The notes: a model not told the origin generated them from the letters alone. Shown: positions 21,900 through 29,569, numbered from the stretch's first letter. The stretch is 31,543 nucleotides of DNA from a bacterium (GCA_919901855.1 CAKKQC010000054.1:1-31543); one strand, 5' to 3'. A program made the numbers and translations.

Positions 21900-22439
21900 A
21901 TGATGATCTTCCTGACAGGTCCATGCGGTGGTGGCAAGACCACGCTCGCTCACGCATACTGCACGTTGCATCCGGAATGCCGGCATGTGGATATGGACAG
22001 TCTGATCTCGGAGTGGTTCCCGGCGGCGGCGGTGGCCATCGGTTGGAACAACGAAGCGGGGAACGCCCTGTTCTTCGACGCAACCCTGGCGTGCGTGGCT
22101 CGCCTCGGGACCGCGGACCCGACGGCGGTTCTGCTAGTGGACATGGGAGCGGGCTCGTTGGAGGACGCGCGCGCGGTGGAGTTCTTTGCCTCTCGGAGGG
22201 ACCGCCACATCGCCATCCATACGTCGCCAGCGACCGCGTTCGACCATCTGGCACACCGAGCCATCTCGTACTGGCGCAACAACACGGTCGAGGAGTACTC
22301 AGCCGTGGAGTACTCTCCAAGACGCGTGGCGATCTATGAGTCAGCGACAGTGACCATCGACACGGCTGTCCCCATTGACCAATGCCTGAGGCAGCTGGAG
22401 AAGGCGGTCGATGAACTCAGCAGACCCTCGGAACCCTAG
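21900..22439 (+). CDS. P-loop kinase-like protein
   Basis: 179 residues. FLTGPCGGGKTTLAHAY (4-20) is the Walker A, near the N-terminus as in shikimate-kinase, zeta-toxin and nucleoside-kinase folds. HVDMDSLISEWFP (about 28-40) gives the DxD-like substrate site, and VLLVDMGAG (about 79-87) is a Walker B-like strand. Substrate unknown; small-molecule phosphorylation is likely. GGAAGG lies 8 bases before the ATG at 21900. The stop TAG is part of CTAG at 22436-22439, shared with the convergent gene's stop. Confidence 0.72.
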   Translation: MMIFLTGPCGGGKTTLAHAYCTLHPECRHVDMDSLISEWFPAAAVAIGWNNEAGNALFFDATLACVARLGTADPTAVLLVDMGAGSLEDARAVEFFASRRDRHIAIHTSPATAFDHLAHRAISYWRNNTVEEYSAVEYSPRRVAIYESATVTIDTAVPIDQCLRQLEKAVDELSRPSEP

Positions 22440-23185
22440 TCCGTCGCACCTCGCGGCTTGCGGCCCACGGCGATCAGCCGGCGGGAGTGGCGGGAGAAGG
22501 GCGTGCGGCCCAGGCGGCCGTAGAGGCGGATGTCCCGGAATCCGGCCTTGCGGAGCAGGGCCCGGAGTTCGCCTCCGGCGAAGATCCGCATCGAGCTCGT
22601 GTGCGTTTCCCGACGACGGCTTCGGATGAAGGTCCAGCGCGTGATGGCCCGGCCCGCCCGGCGGTCGAACGCGTTCCGATGGATGATCCGGACACCGCCG
22701 ACCCACTCGTCGTTGCCCTTGTAGAAGTGGGAGAGGATGAACGACTTGTTGGGGCCATCCACGAGGAACCGGCCGCCCGGCTTGAGGGCGCGGAAGACCC
22801 GCCGCAGGAACTCGAGGTTCTCCCGGTCGGAGAAGTAGCCGAAGCTCCCGAACCAGTTGAACGCCGCGTCGAACTCTCCCGTGGCATCGAGATCGCGCAT
22901 ATCGGCACGGATGAAGGTGACCCTGAGCCGGGCGCGGGTGGCGGCTCGGCGGGCGCGGGAGATATACCCGGGTTCGCGGTCCACGCCGGTCATCCGGAGA
23001 CCCATCCGGGCGAGCGGCAGGGTCACCCGCCCCATGCCGCACGGGATGTCGAGCACCCGGGCGCCGCGTCGCACCCGGAGCATGCGGCGCACGGCCCGGG
23101 CATGGTCCAGGCTCGCCGCGTGCTGGAACTGGTGCGCCAGCACGCGCGTGTACAGCCCCCGGAAGAATCGGTCGTGCCATTCCAC
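22436..23185 (-). CDS. Class I SAM-dependent methyltransferase (MT7)
   Basis: 249 residues from a GTG at 23185. ARVLDIPCGMGRVTLPLARM (42-61) is motif I with a Pro (IPCG), TGVDREPGYISRAR is the strand-2 end, and FDAAFNWFGSFGYFSDRENL (about 104-123) is the family's motif, typical of a group of methyltransferase-25 proteins. It continues to RALKPGGRFLVDGPNKSF. The start overlaps the upstream exported-protein stop by one base (TAGTG), so translation is coupled. The stop overlaps the convergent P-loop kinase. Confidence 0.8.
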   Translation of the reverse strand: MEWHDRFFRGLYTRVLAHQFQHAASLDHARAVRRMLRVRRGARVLDIPCGMGRVTLPLARMGLRMTGVDREPGYISRARRAATRARLRVTFIRADMRDLDATGEFDAAFNWFGSFGYFSDRENLEFLRRVFRALKPGGRFLVDGPNKSFILSHFYKGNDEWVGGVRIIHRNAFDRRAGRAITRWTFIRSRRRETHTSSMRIFAGGELRALLRKAGFRDIRLYGRLGRTPFSRHSRRLIAVGRKPRGATD

Positions 23186-24501
23186 TAGAGGTTGACGGTG
23201 AGCGCGACGAACTGGCCGAACCGGAAGTGGTCCACGAGCGGGAGTTGGGAGGAGTCCCCGGCGAAGGCATCGCCCTTCTTGTACCCACCGCCGAGTTCCT
23301 TGACGTAGCCGCCTACGAGCCCGTAGGTGACATTGAGGCGCTGCTTTCTGCCGAAGAGCAGGCTCACGCCGACGAGGTAGTTCGTCAGCTTGCTGTCCGA
23401 CATCCCCACCCCGAAGGTGAAGAGCGAGAGGTTCGCGGACGTCCCGCTCCGCGCGTAGGCGTGGATGAGCAGAAGGCCGGCCCCCGGCGTGTACTTGTCT
23501 CCGGGCGCGAGCACGCCGATGGTCTTGTCCGTGGCCACGTAGAAGTTCTTCGGGACCAGGTTCGTGAAGAAGACGCCCGCACTGCAGTCCACCTTGAACC
23601 CACCGACGACGGGCACCTCGATGAGGTCGGTCTTGACCGTCACCAGCGGCGTGGGATACTTCGCCGGCACGCCCTCGCGACGCCTGATCTCGATGGAGAA
23701 CTTGAGCGCGTCTCCCGTGGCCTGCATCGGCAGGGAGGATACCTTGAAGGTCTGGCGTCGCGCCGCTTCGACGATCGCAAGCGCGGCTTCGGCCTTGGCT
23801 GGCAGACCGGCATGGCTGGTCCGGAGGGCCTTGCACTTTGCGAGATCGGCGGACGCCCACCGCCTCTTCCACCCCAAATCGGCCTCGGGGTCCTTGTCCC
23901 GGTAGCCGAGATTGTCGAGCAGGCCGGCTGCGTACGCCGCCAGATCGCTTTCGTGGACGGTGCCGGAGATCGCATAGGAGGGAAGCCTGAGAATGGCGCG
24001 GCGAATCTCGTGTCGGATCTGCGACGGCCGGAGGTCGGCATTGTACACGATGCTCTCCAGTTCATCGGGAAGCGCCTCGAGCGCGAGGAGGGCCGCTTCA
24101 TGTCGCGGGAGATCGAGCTGGAGGCCAAGCAGGTTCTTGGTGTCCGCCTCCTGGCCGGCCTCGCCGAGCGCCGTCACCTTCGCGGCGAGGATCGTCTTGG
24201 CCGCCAGGCCGGAGAACTCGGTAAACCGGGTCACGGGCACGCCGTTGACGCCGACGTCGTAGAGGAAGGTGTTGACGTTCTCGACTTCGAACCGGACCAT
24301 CGCACCATCCTTGACGCCCTTCTCGCATTCCCGGCACGTCACACGCCCACTGCCGAAGTCGAAGGTGATGACGGGGGGCTCCTTGGGTCGGCTGGGCTTG
24401 GCGTCGCTGACGGCGGCCAGTGACACCAGGATCAGCGAGGCGAGGATCGTCGTCAGCAGGGCACGGCGGCGGCTGGATGGGGGGGCGATTTCTGCCTTCA
24501 T
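23185..24501 (-). CDS. Exported protein with probable C-terminal outer-membrane beta domain
   Basis: 438 residues. Signal peptide at 1-34 (LLTTILASLILVSLAAVSDA). The first half is mixed, with a CRECEKG Cys pair (about 56-62). From about 295 the protein is alternating hydrophobic beta (LIEVPVVGGFKVDCSAGVFF, NYLVGVSLLFGRKQRLNVTY, HFRFGQFVALTVNL), which resembles a small outer-membrane barrel. Family unknown. The start lies 7 bases after the -10 box. It is coupled to MT7, an odd pairing for a cytoplasmic enzyme. Confidence 0.68.
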   Translation of the reverse strand: MKAEIAPPSSRRRALLTTILASLILVSLAAVSDAKPSRPKEPPVITFDFGSGRVTCRECEKGVKDGAMVRFEVENVNTFLYDVGVNGVPVTRFTEFSGLAAKTILAAKVTALGEAGQEADTKNLLGLQLDLPRHEAALLALEALPDELESIVYNADLRPSQIRHEIRRAILRLPSYAISGTVHESDLAAYAAGLLDNLGYRDKDPEADLGWKRRWASADLAKCKALRTSHAGLPAKAEAALAIVEAARRQTFKVSSLPMQATGDALKFSIEIRRREGVPAKYPTPLVTVKTDLIEVPVVGGFKVDCSAGVFFTNLVPKNFYVATDKTIGVLAPGDKYTPGAGLLLIHAYARSGTSANLSLFTFGVGMSDSKLTNYLVGVSLLFGRKQRLNVTYGLVGGYVKELGGGYKKGDAFAGDSSQLPLVDHFRFGQFVALTVNL

Positions 24502-24508
24502 GACCGGC

Positions 24509-24538
24509 AGTATGCCTCCCCAGCCTTCGCGGCGTCAA
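24509..24538 (-). promoter_or_regulatory. Promoter of the exported protein and MT7
   Basis: Minus strand TTGACG (24533-24538), 18 bases, CATACT (24509-24514), ending 7 bases before the ATG at 24501. This gives a leaderless or nearly leaderless message. Confidence 0.55.
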
Positions 24539-24591
24539 CGGGTGGCTTGGCCGCGGTTCGGGCTGATTCCCTCAGTGTTTGCGGAGCGGCG

Positions 24592-25116
24592 TCACCCCCC
24601 CTGGCGGAGCTTCAGGATATGACGCATGTGGATGAGGTACTCGACGCCGGCGTGGACGACGCCTTTGGAGTCCACGGCACGCCAGGTATCCCTGACCGGC
24701 TTCCGGTCGATGGGCACGTAGCCCAGGCGTTCATAGAGGAGCATGGCGGCGCGGTTCCTCCTGGGATCGACGCCCAGCCGGGTCTCGGTCTTGCCGGCCC
24801 GGCGGGCCCGGCGCTCCATCGCGAGGATGAGCGCCGTGCCGAGACCCCTGCCACGCAGCCGGGGTTCCACGAACAGGTCCATTAACTGCGGCAGGTGCGT
24901 GAACTTCGGCCACGTCGGCGGCTGGGAGAGCACGAGGAGGCCGAAGCCCACGATCCGGTCCTTCCAGTCGATGACCAGATAACGGAGATGGCGTCCGTCC
25001 GCGTCCCGGATGCGGTCACGGTGGAAGGCCTCGTTGTACCGGATGGCCGCCAGCGCGGGCAGGTCGCGGCGGCTCGCGTCCCTGATCGTGGGATTCGTCT
25101 TGCGTGCGCGTGTCAT
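24592..25116 (-). CDS. GNAT-family N-acetyltransferase (A1)
   Basis: 174 residues. LPQLMDLFVEPRLRGRGLGT (75-94) is the acetyl-CoA binding motif A (RGRGLG), followed by LGVDPRRNRAAMLLYERLGY (113-132), motif B. The N-terminal part (TIRDASRRDLPALAAIRYNE) is typical. The C-terminal 40 residues extend beyond the core. Substrate unknown. It is divergent from the kinase operon at 25201. Confidence 0.85.
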   Translation of the reverse strand: MTRARKTNPTIRDASRRDLPALAAIRYNEAFHRDRIRDADGRHLRYLVIDWKDRIVGFGLLVLSQPPTWPKFTHLPQLMDLFVEPRLRGRGLGTALILAMERRARRAGKTETRLGVDPRRNRAAMLLYERLGYVPIDRKPVRDTWRAVDSKGVVHAGVEYLIHMRHILKLRQGG

Positions 25117-25159
25117 CCGATCAACCTGGTTCCAGCGACATCATACATCGGCTGCAGGC

Positions 25160-25196
25160 GATAATGACCGGGATGAACGGCAGGGGGCATCAGTGA
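25160..25196 (+). promoter_or_regulatory. -10 box plus seven-codon upstream ORF before the kinase
   Basis: GATAAT (25160-25165) ends 7 bases before an ATG at 25173 that reads MNGRGHQ and stops at 25194-25196, 4 bases before the kinase ATG. The kinase has no strong ribosome site of its own, so it may depend on reinitiation after this mini-ORF. The -35 is weak. Confidence 0.35.
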
Positions 25197-25200
25197 CCTG

Positions 25201-26220
25201 ATGGCGGACTGGCGGGCGGAACTCGTCATACGGAGCGATGCGTGCATCGCCCGGTTCATCGAGAAGAACCCGGGGTACGCGGTGGACGCCGTTCAGCCCG
25301 AGTACCGCGGGGGCACGAACATGGTCACCTTCGGGACCTTCCGCGCCCAGCCCGTGGTCTTCAAACACTACTACGATTCCTCGCGCTGGGCCAACGAACT
25401 GTTCTGCCTGAATCACTTCGCGCACACCGGGCTGGTTCCGCGCGTCCTCGCCTCCGTCGAAAACGTGCTCATCGTCATGGCCCGGCTGCGGGGCCAGGAT
25501 ATCTGGGCCGCTCTTGCGGACGGGAAGGTCGGGCCGGAGAGGGTCGGTGAGCTCAGTGCCGGCATCGGGATGGCCATCGGCGGACTCGTACTGGTGCCGG
25601 TCCCACCGGCCGGTGCCGGGTATTCCCCGGTCCGGGACTTCCGCGTGATCAAGTGCAGTCCGGATCCGGCCAACACGGTGCGCTGGTACCTGGCCGCCGG
25701 GCGCCGGGCCCGCGAATCGGCGGAGGTCTACCGGGTCCCGTTCTTTGCGGAATCCCTCGCCCTGCTCGAACGGGAACTGTCCCGGATTCCCGGGCGACGC
25801 TGGGTGCTCTTCCACGAGGACATCTCCAACCAGCGGGTGGAAGACGGCGTCTTCCGCGGGTTCTACGACCTCGAGATGTGCCGTCCCGGGACCGAGGAGA
25901 TGCAGTTGGGCGTGGCCGTGGACCTCTGCGGGCCGGGGAGGCTCGATTGGGACCGCCTGATCGCGGGGTACGAGGAGACCGTTCACCGCACGCTCTCCGC
26001 CGACCAGTATCTGGCCATCCTGGCGATGGAGCATTTCTACCACCTCATCCGCATCTGCCGGTGGGGCAACTGGGACGGCAGTCCCGGGAATGTGTCCGGG
26101 ATGAACGAGTCCGTGGCCGAGTCCGCCACCCACCTCTCTCAGATGAAGGAAGCCTGCCGGACGCTGGCCCACCGCATCGACCTTGCGGAGTGGTTTCCCA
26201 GTCTCAGGTCGCATCGATGA
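25201..26220 (+). CDS. APH/choline-kinase-fold phosphotransferase-like protein
   Basis: 339 residues. VVFKHYY (52-58) with Lys55 and Glu66 (ANEL) fits the ATP-binding lobe. VLFHEDISNQ (202-211) matches the HxDxxxxN catalytic loop in shortened form (His205, Asp207, Asn210). FYDLEMCRPG (221-230) matches the metal-binding DFE region with DLE. These are features of aminoglycoside and choline phosphotransferase-like kinases; the substrate could be an antibiotic, sugar alcohol or homoserine-like molecule. The gene heads a run of co-directional genes. The next methyltransferase begins inside its stop codon (ATGA). Confidence 0.75.
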   Translation: MADWRAELVIRSDACIARFIEKNPGYAVDAVQPEYRGGTNMVTFGTFRAQPVVFKHYYDSSRWANELFCLNHFAHTGLVPRVLASVENVLIVMARLRGQDIWAALADGKVGPERVGELSAGIGMAIGGLVLVPVPPAGAGYSPVRDFRVIKCSPDPANTVRWYLAAGRRARESAEVYRVPFFAESLALLERELSRIPGRRWVLFHEDISNQRVEDGVFRGFYDLEMCRPGTEEMQLGVAVDLCGPGRLDWDRLIAGYEETVHRTLSADQYLAILAMEHFYHLIRICRWGNWDGSPGNVSGMNESVAESATHLSQMKEACRTLAHRIDLAEWFPSLRSHR

Positions 26221-27035
26221 GTTCGACCGGGGCTGTTTCCATCTTCACGGGCGAGAAGGCCTGGGAGGTCCTCTGGAAATGGACGTGGTTCGAGAGGGCC
26301 CGATGGAAGCCGTTCTTCCGGCAGATGAAGGCGGGCACACGATGCGGGTTGTCCCTGCTGCTTCCCAAGCTCGGCGTGAGATCGATCCTCGACTGCTCCT
26401 GCGGCGTGGGATGGAAGACCATCATCCTCGCGGAAATGGGCTATCAAGTTGAGGGTTCCGACGGCTGCGGGTTCGCCGTTCGTTGCGCTTCCCAGCTTGC
26501 GAGAGAGGAAGGCTTGCACCTCAAGTTCTTCGACGCGCGGTGGGAGGATCTGGGCAAGATGCGACCGGAGAGATACGACTGCGTCTACAACGACGCTTTC
26601 GCCTGGGTCCCCACGCGCCGCGCGCTTGCCGCCTCCGCGATGGGTATACGTTCGGCGCTCAAGGACGGCGGCAGTTTCATCTTCGTCGGGGCCCACCAGT
26701 GGTCGCGCAAGGTAAGCAGGGAGCGGCTCATTGACCGAATGCTCAACCAGATGGGCCGGTTTCAACTATTGCAGCCGTTCAACCGGGGCGGCACGAAGAT
26801 GACGCTGCTCAAGCTCCGGGAAAGAGACGGAGAAGGCATAGCCGACAACCATGTGTTCCTGATCGAGGAGAGGGGATGGGCTCGAGTGGAAGTCGCCAAG
26901 ATCATGGACCTCTGTACGTGGTCCTGGCAGGACTATGTCGATGTGCTGAGCAGGTCGGGTTTCCGGAAGATCTACAGCGTCAGGTCCAGGAACCACAAAG
27001 GGAAGCCCTACATCTTCAACGTGGCGGAGAAGTAG
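26217..27035 (+). CDS. Class I SAM-dependent methyltransferase (MT8)
   Basis: 272 residues, ATG overlapping the kinase stop by 4 bases. Motif I SILDCSCGVGWKTIILAEMG (56-75) has a Cys-Ser-Cys variant; GSDGCG (about 80-85) ends strand 2; FDARWEDLGKMRPERYDCVY (about 100-119) and a DAFAWV block follow. The last 11 residues (GKPYIFNVAEK) and their DNA recur as an isolated fragment at 29305-29343. Substrate unknown. Confidence 0.8.
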   Translation: MSSTGAVSIFTGEKAWEVLWKWTWFERARWKPFFRQMKAGTRCGLSLLLPKLGVRSILDCSCGVGWKTIILAEMGYQVEGSDGCGFAVRCASQLAREEGLHLKFFDARWEDLGKMRPERYDCVYNDAFAWVPTRRALAASAMGIRSALKDGGSFIFVGAHQWSRKVSRERLIDRMLNQMGRFQLLQPFNRGGTKMTLLKLRERDGEGIADNHVFLIEERGWARVEVAKIMDLCTWSWQDYVDVLSRSGFRKIYSVRSRNHKGKPYIFNVAEK

Positions 27036-27038
27036 CCT

Positions 27039-27908
27039 ATGTCACGCGACGAAGGGTTGCCCGAACGACAGCTCGAGAAGCTGGCGCCCATAGACAAGGT
27101 CCCGTTTGAATGGGACCGCACGGGTTATGTTTCCGATGGCTTCAACCGGGAGGCCGCTGACCCGGATTTCGGGGGATGGAACGGTGACAGGCCCACCGAG
27201 GAGGAGGCGAGAGTCGTCGCGGATCTCCTCGGATTGAAGAGGGGCGATCGCTTCCTTGATGTCGGTTGTGGCTATGGGCGGCACAGCTTGGTGATGGCGA
27301 AGGACTACGGACTGAAGGTGACGGGGATAGACGTATCGTTCGGGCTCATCGAATCCGCCCGGCGCAGGGCCGCGGAGAGCAACCTGACTGTCGAGTATCG
27401 GGTGATGCATGCCAGGGACCTTGGCGCGTCGGGGGAGTTCAATCACGCGGCGGTCATCTTCAACACCTTTTCGCTCTTTTCGCCCGAGGACGCGCCGGTC
27501 GTCCTCAGGAACATCGGCCGCGCCTTGAAGGGAGATGGTAACCTCTTCATGGATCTGGACAACAAGCCCTTCAACTGCCGCTACGGGAAGTCGGAAACGC
27601 GGCGGTTGCAGTCGCCGGAGGGGCCGTACATCCAGCAGGTCTACTTCCATGATAGGGATTCCGTGGAAACGTTCCGGGATGTATTCTTCGATGGGGAGGG
27701 CGAGGTGACGGGCGAGTTCGTTGGGTTCAAGCGAATCTACTCGCAGGACGAGATCCGTGACCTGCTGGCTCTGAATGGTTTCCGGACCGACAGGGTCTTC
27801 GGGGACTGGGACCTGTCCAGGTTGACCGACGATAGCCCGAAGATCATCGTTGTCGCCTCAAAGGCGCCGATGAGTGGCGATGCCGCCGAGGTCCGCCAAA
27901 CACCATGA
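27039..27908 (+). CDS. Class I SAM-dependent methyltransferase (MT9)
   Basis: 289 residues. The N-terminal 60 residues (EWDRTGYVSDGFNREAADPD) are specific to this protein. Motif I RFLDVGCGYGRHSLVMAKDY (71-90), VTGIDVSFGLIESARRRAAE, then VIFNTFSLFSPEDAPVVLRN. ATG 3 bases after the MT8 stop. Its end overlaps the GNAT by ATGA. The motif I block is similar to MT1's GCGAGRH and MT9 may be a distant relative. Substrate unknown. Confidence 0.82.
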   Translation: MSRDEGLPERQLEKLAPIDKVPFEWDRTGYVSDGFNREAADPDFGGWNGDRPTEEEARVVADLLGLKRGDRFLDVGCGYGRHSLVMAKDYGLKVTGIDVSFGLIESARRRAAESNLTVEYRVMHARDLGASGEFNHAAVIFNTFSLFSPEDAPVVLRNIGRALKGDGNLFMDLDNKPFNCRYGKSETRRLQSPEGPYIQQVYFHDRDSVETFRDVFFDGEGEVTGEFVGFKRIYSQDEIRDLLALNGFRTDRVFGDWDLSRLTDDSPKIIVVASKAPMSGDAAEVRQTP

Positions 27909-28405
27909 AGGCACTTATGGAAACAAGCAGATTCCTGGTCGTTCCTGCCGATGAGCGGCACCTTGACGCGCTCCTCGTGGTATATCGGCAATCGGAGGAT
28001 TTCCTTGCTCTGGGGCCGATCCACAAGGCTTCCGCTCAAATGGTGACAAGCGATATTGAAAGCTCGCGCAAAGAAGGCGGGCTGTATTGTGGAGTCTGGG
28101 ACAAGGAGGGAGTCCTTTTCGGCGTACTCTGCTTTGTCCCCAAGATGAGGGAGGAGACGAGTTTCCTGACTCTTCTGATGATCTCGGCTTCCTATCGGGG
28201 CCGGGGACTCGGGTCGGAGATCGTTGTCGAACTCGAGAAGCATCTGAAGACGCACTACTCCACCCGTCGCATAGAAGCCGGGGTGCAGGTGAACAACCTG
28301 GGGGCCATCCGGTTCTGGGCAAGGAATGGCTTCCGGCTGGACGATCGACCCAAGGCCCTGGCAGATGGTACGGTCTGCTTCGACATGGCGAAGGAGATTG
28401 CATAA
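27905..28405 (+). CDS. GNAT-family N-acetyltransferase (A2)
   Basis: 166 residues. LLMISASYRGRGLGSEIVVE (about 89-108) is motif A with RGRGLG; VQVNNLGAIRFWARNGFRL (about 127-145) is motif B. ATG at 27905 overlaps the MT9 stop by 4 bases; an in-frame ATG is at 27917. It is part of the kinase-methyltransferase run, which suggests that all act on one class of compound or target. Confidence 0.85.
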   Translation: MKALMETSRFLVVPADERHLDALLVVYRQSEDFLALGPIHKASAQMVTSDIESSRKEGGLYCGVWDKEGVLFGVLCFVPKMREETSFLTLLMISASYRGRGLGSEIVVELEKHLKTHYSTRRIEAGVQVNNLGAIRFWARNGFRLDDRPKALADGTVCFDMAKEIA

Positions 28406-28452
28406 CAGCGGGCGAAGGACGTACCATCATGCCGGCGACGGGGGGAAGACCA

Positions 28453-29304
28453 ATGGACATCAAGGACGACATCGCGAGAAGGTCGCTGGAGCTGTTCAGG
28501 AAGGATGTCAGGGAAGGAAAGGTGGGCTACGTGAAACCCTGGCTGGACCTGGATGTTGAGGCTTACCGGGCCTGTCGGGAGGGGGGGCAAGATGTCCTGC
28601 CGAAACCATTCTGTGACTACCCGGTTGACCGGATGATGATGGGGAACGTGAAGGGCAAGGATGTCCTGTGCTTGGCTGGAGGTGGTGGCCAGCAGTCGGC
28701 GGTGTTCTCCCTGCTTGGCGCCCGCGTGACGGTTCTGGACCTCACCCCGGAACAGCTCGACAGCGACAAGAAGGCGGCGGACCACTACGGTTACGAGGTG
28801 AAGACAGTCCAGGGAGACATGAGGGACCTGTCCGGCTTCTCCGACAACAGCTTCGACCGTGTCTGCCAGCCCATTTCAACCTTGTTCATCCCGGATCTCA
28901 CCGAGCTCTACTCCGGCGTCGCGCGGATTCTGAGGCCTGGTGGACTCTATGCCGTGGACTTCGCCGTGCCGCTCCTCTACATGGCTCGCAACAAGGGATG
29001 GGACGGTGAGGGCTACGTTCTGCACGTGACCGAACCCTACATGCGCGGTGCGATCAAAGAGACCGAGGATGGAAGGCTGACATTCGGCAATGGGGAGTCA
29101 TTCAGCGAGTTCCATCATCTCTTCTCGGACATCCTCAACGGCCTGATCGAGCATGGGCTGACGATCAAGGCTGTCTGGGAAAGGCCCAAACCCCAAGGTC
29201 AGCCGTCTGTTGCCGGACTCAAGCCCGGCTCGGACGAACATACGGCCAGGTACATACCCTATGGCTTGGCCGTGGTAGCTGAGAGGCGGGGGCCGGGCAG
29301 GTAG
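28453..29304 (+). CDS. Class I SAM-dependent methyltransferase (MT10), Gly-Gly-Gly-Gln-Gln type
   Basis: 283 residues from the ATG at 28453; an in-frame ATG at 28429 is an alternative. Motif I is VLCLAGGGGQQSAVFSLLGA (71-90), a distinctive variant, then VTVLDLTPEQLDSDKKAADH and VQGDMRDLSGFSDNSFDRVC. FIPDLTELYSGVARILRPGG (about 140-159) completes the fold. This subfamily is widespread but of unknown substrate. Its stop TAG runs into a remnant of the MT8 3' end (TAGATGGGAAAGCCC). Confidence 0.8.
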   Translation: MDIKDDIARRSLELFRKDVREGKVGYVKPWLDLDVEAYRACREGGQDVLPKPFCDYPVDRMMMGNVKGKDVLCLAGGGGQQSAVFSLLGARVTVLDLTPEQLDSDKKAADHYGYEVKTVQGDMRDLSGFSDNSFDRVCQPISTLFIPDLTELYSGVARILRPGGLYAVDFAVPLLYMARNKGWDGEGYVLHVTEPYMRGAIKETEDGRLTFGNGESFSEFHHLFSDILNGLIEHGLTIKAVWERPKPQGQPSVAGLKPGSDEHTARYIPYGLAVVAERRGPGR

Positions 29305-29343
29305 ATGGGAAAGCCCCACATCTTCAACGTGGCGGAGAAGTAG
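29305..29343 (+). pseudogene. Remnant of a second MT8-like gene (3' end only)
   Basis: Reads MGKPHIFNVAEK and stop. It matches the last 12 codons of MT8 (26997-27035) with only a few base changes (AAGGGAAGCCCTACATC against ATGGGAAAGCCCCACATC), then the two diverge at once. It is too similar to be chance and too short to act. It is best explained as the tail of a duplicated methyltransferase, most of which was replaced by MT10. Confidence 0.75.
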
Positions 29344-29374
29344 CTGGGTGGTCCATGGCGCGGGATCCGCGTTC

Positions 29375-29403
29375 TTGACGAGCTGTCCGTGGGTTGATAG
29401 CCT
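29375..29403 (+). promoter_or_regulatory. Promoter of attenuator 3
   Basis: TTGACG (29375-29380), 17 bases, TAGCCT (29398-29403). It is followed by a leader of about 40 bases with a GGGA-gttga-TCCC hairpin before the ribosome site. The gap from 29344 to 29616 holds only the promoter, the leader peptide and its terminator. Confidence 0.6.
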
Positions 29404-29446
29404 GAACCTGAAGTTGCCGGGAGTTGATCCCACAAGGAGGTGTGAC

Positions 29447-29503
29447 ATGAAAATCCTGAGCGCGCCCATCACCGCATCACACCGTGGGGGGATCACGGCC
29501 TAG
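29447..29503 (+). CDS. Leader peptide of attenuator 3 (Ala-Ser-His-x-Gly type)
   Basis: MKILSAPITASHRGGITA and stop, 18 residues. It has AAGGAGG 5 to 8 bases upstream within AAGGAGGTGTGACATG. It is the sister of the leader at 20199: same preceding hairpin and ribosome-site context, shared TASHRG/DASHPG segment, similar distance to an almost identical terminator. Several rare-looking Gly and Ile codons cluster just before the stop (GGGGGGATC), which might stall ribosomes. Confidence 0.6.
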   Translation: MKILSAPITASHRGGITA

Positions 29504-29537
29504 CAAAGACGCTGACGTCCGCCGGCTAGTCCTTGAG

Positions 29538-29569
29538 CCCGTTCCTTCCGGAACGGGTTTCGTGTTTTC
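29538..29569 (+). terminator. Attenuator 3 intrinsic terminator
   Basis: CCCGTTCC (29538-29545), loop TTCC, GGAACGGG (29550-29557), then TTTCGTGTTTTC. Stem identical to attenuator 2. The T-tract and following CTGGAG and CCCGCGG resemble attenuator 1. A GGCT..AGCC hairpin just upstream may compete. Confidence 0.75.

Noticed and set aside
23186-23872. Upstream extension of MT7 through the exported-protein gene
   Set aside because: The extension is out of frame with the signal-peptide protein and without recognisable sequence; the GTG at 23185 is directly next to the upstream stop.
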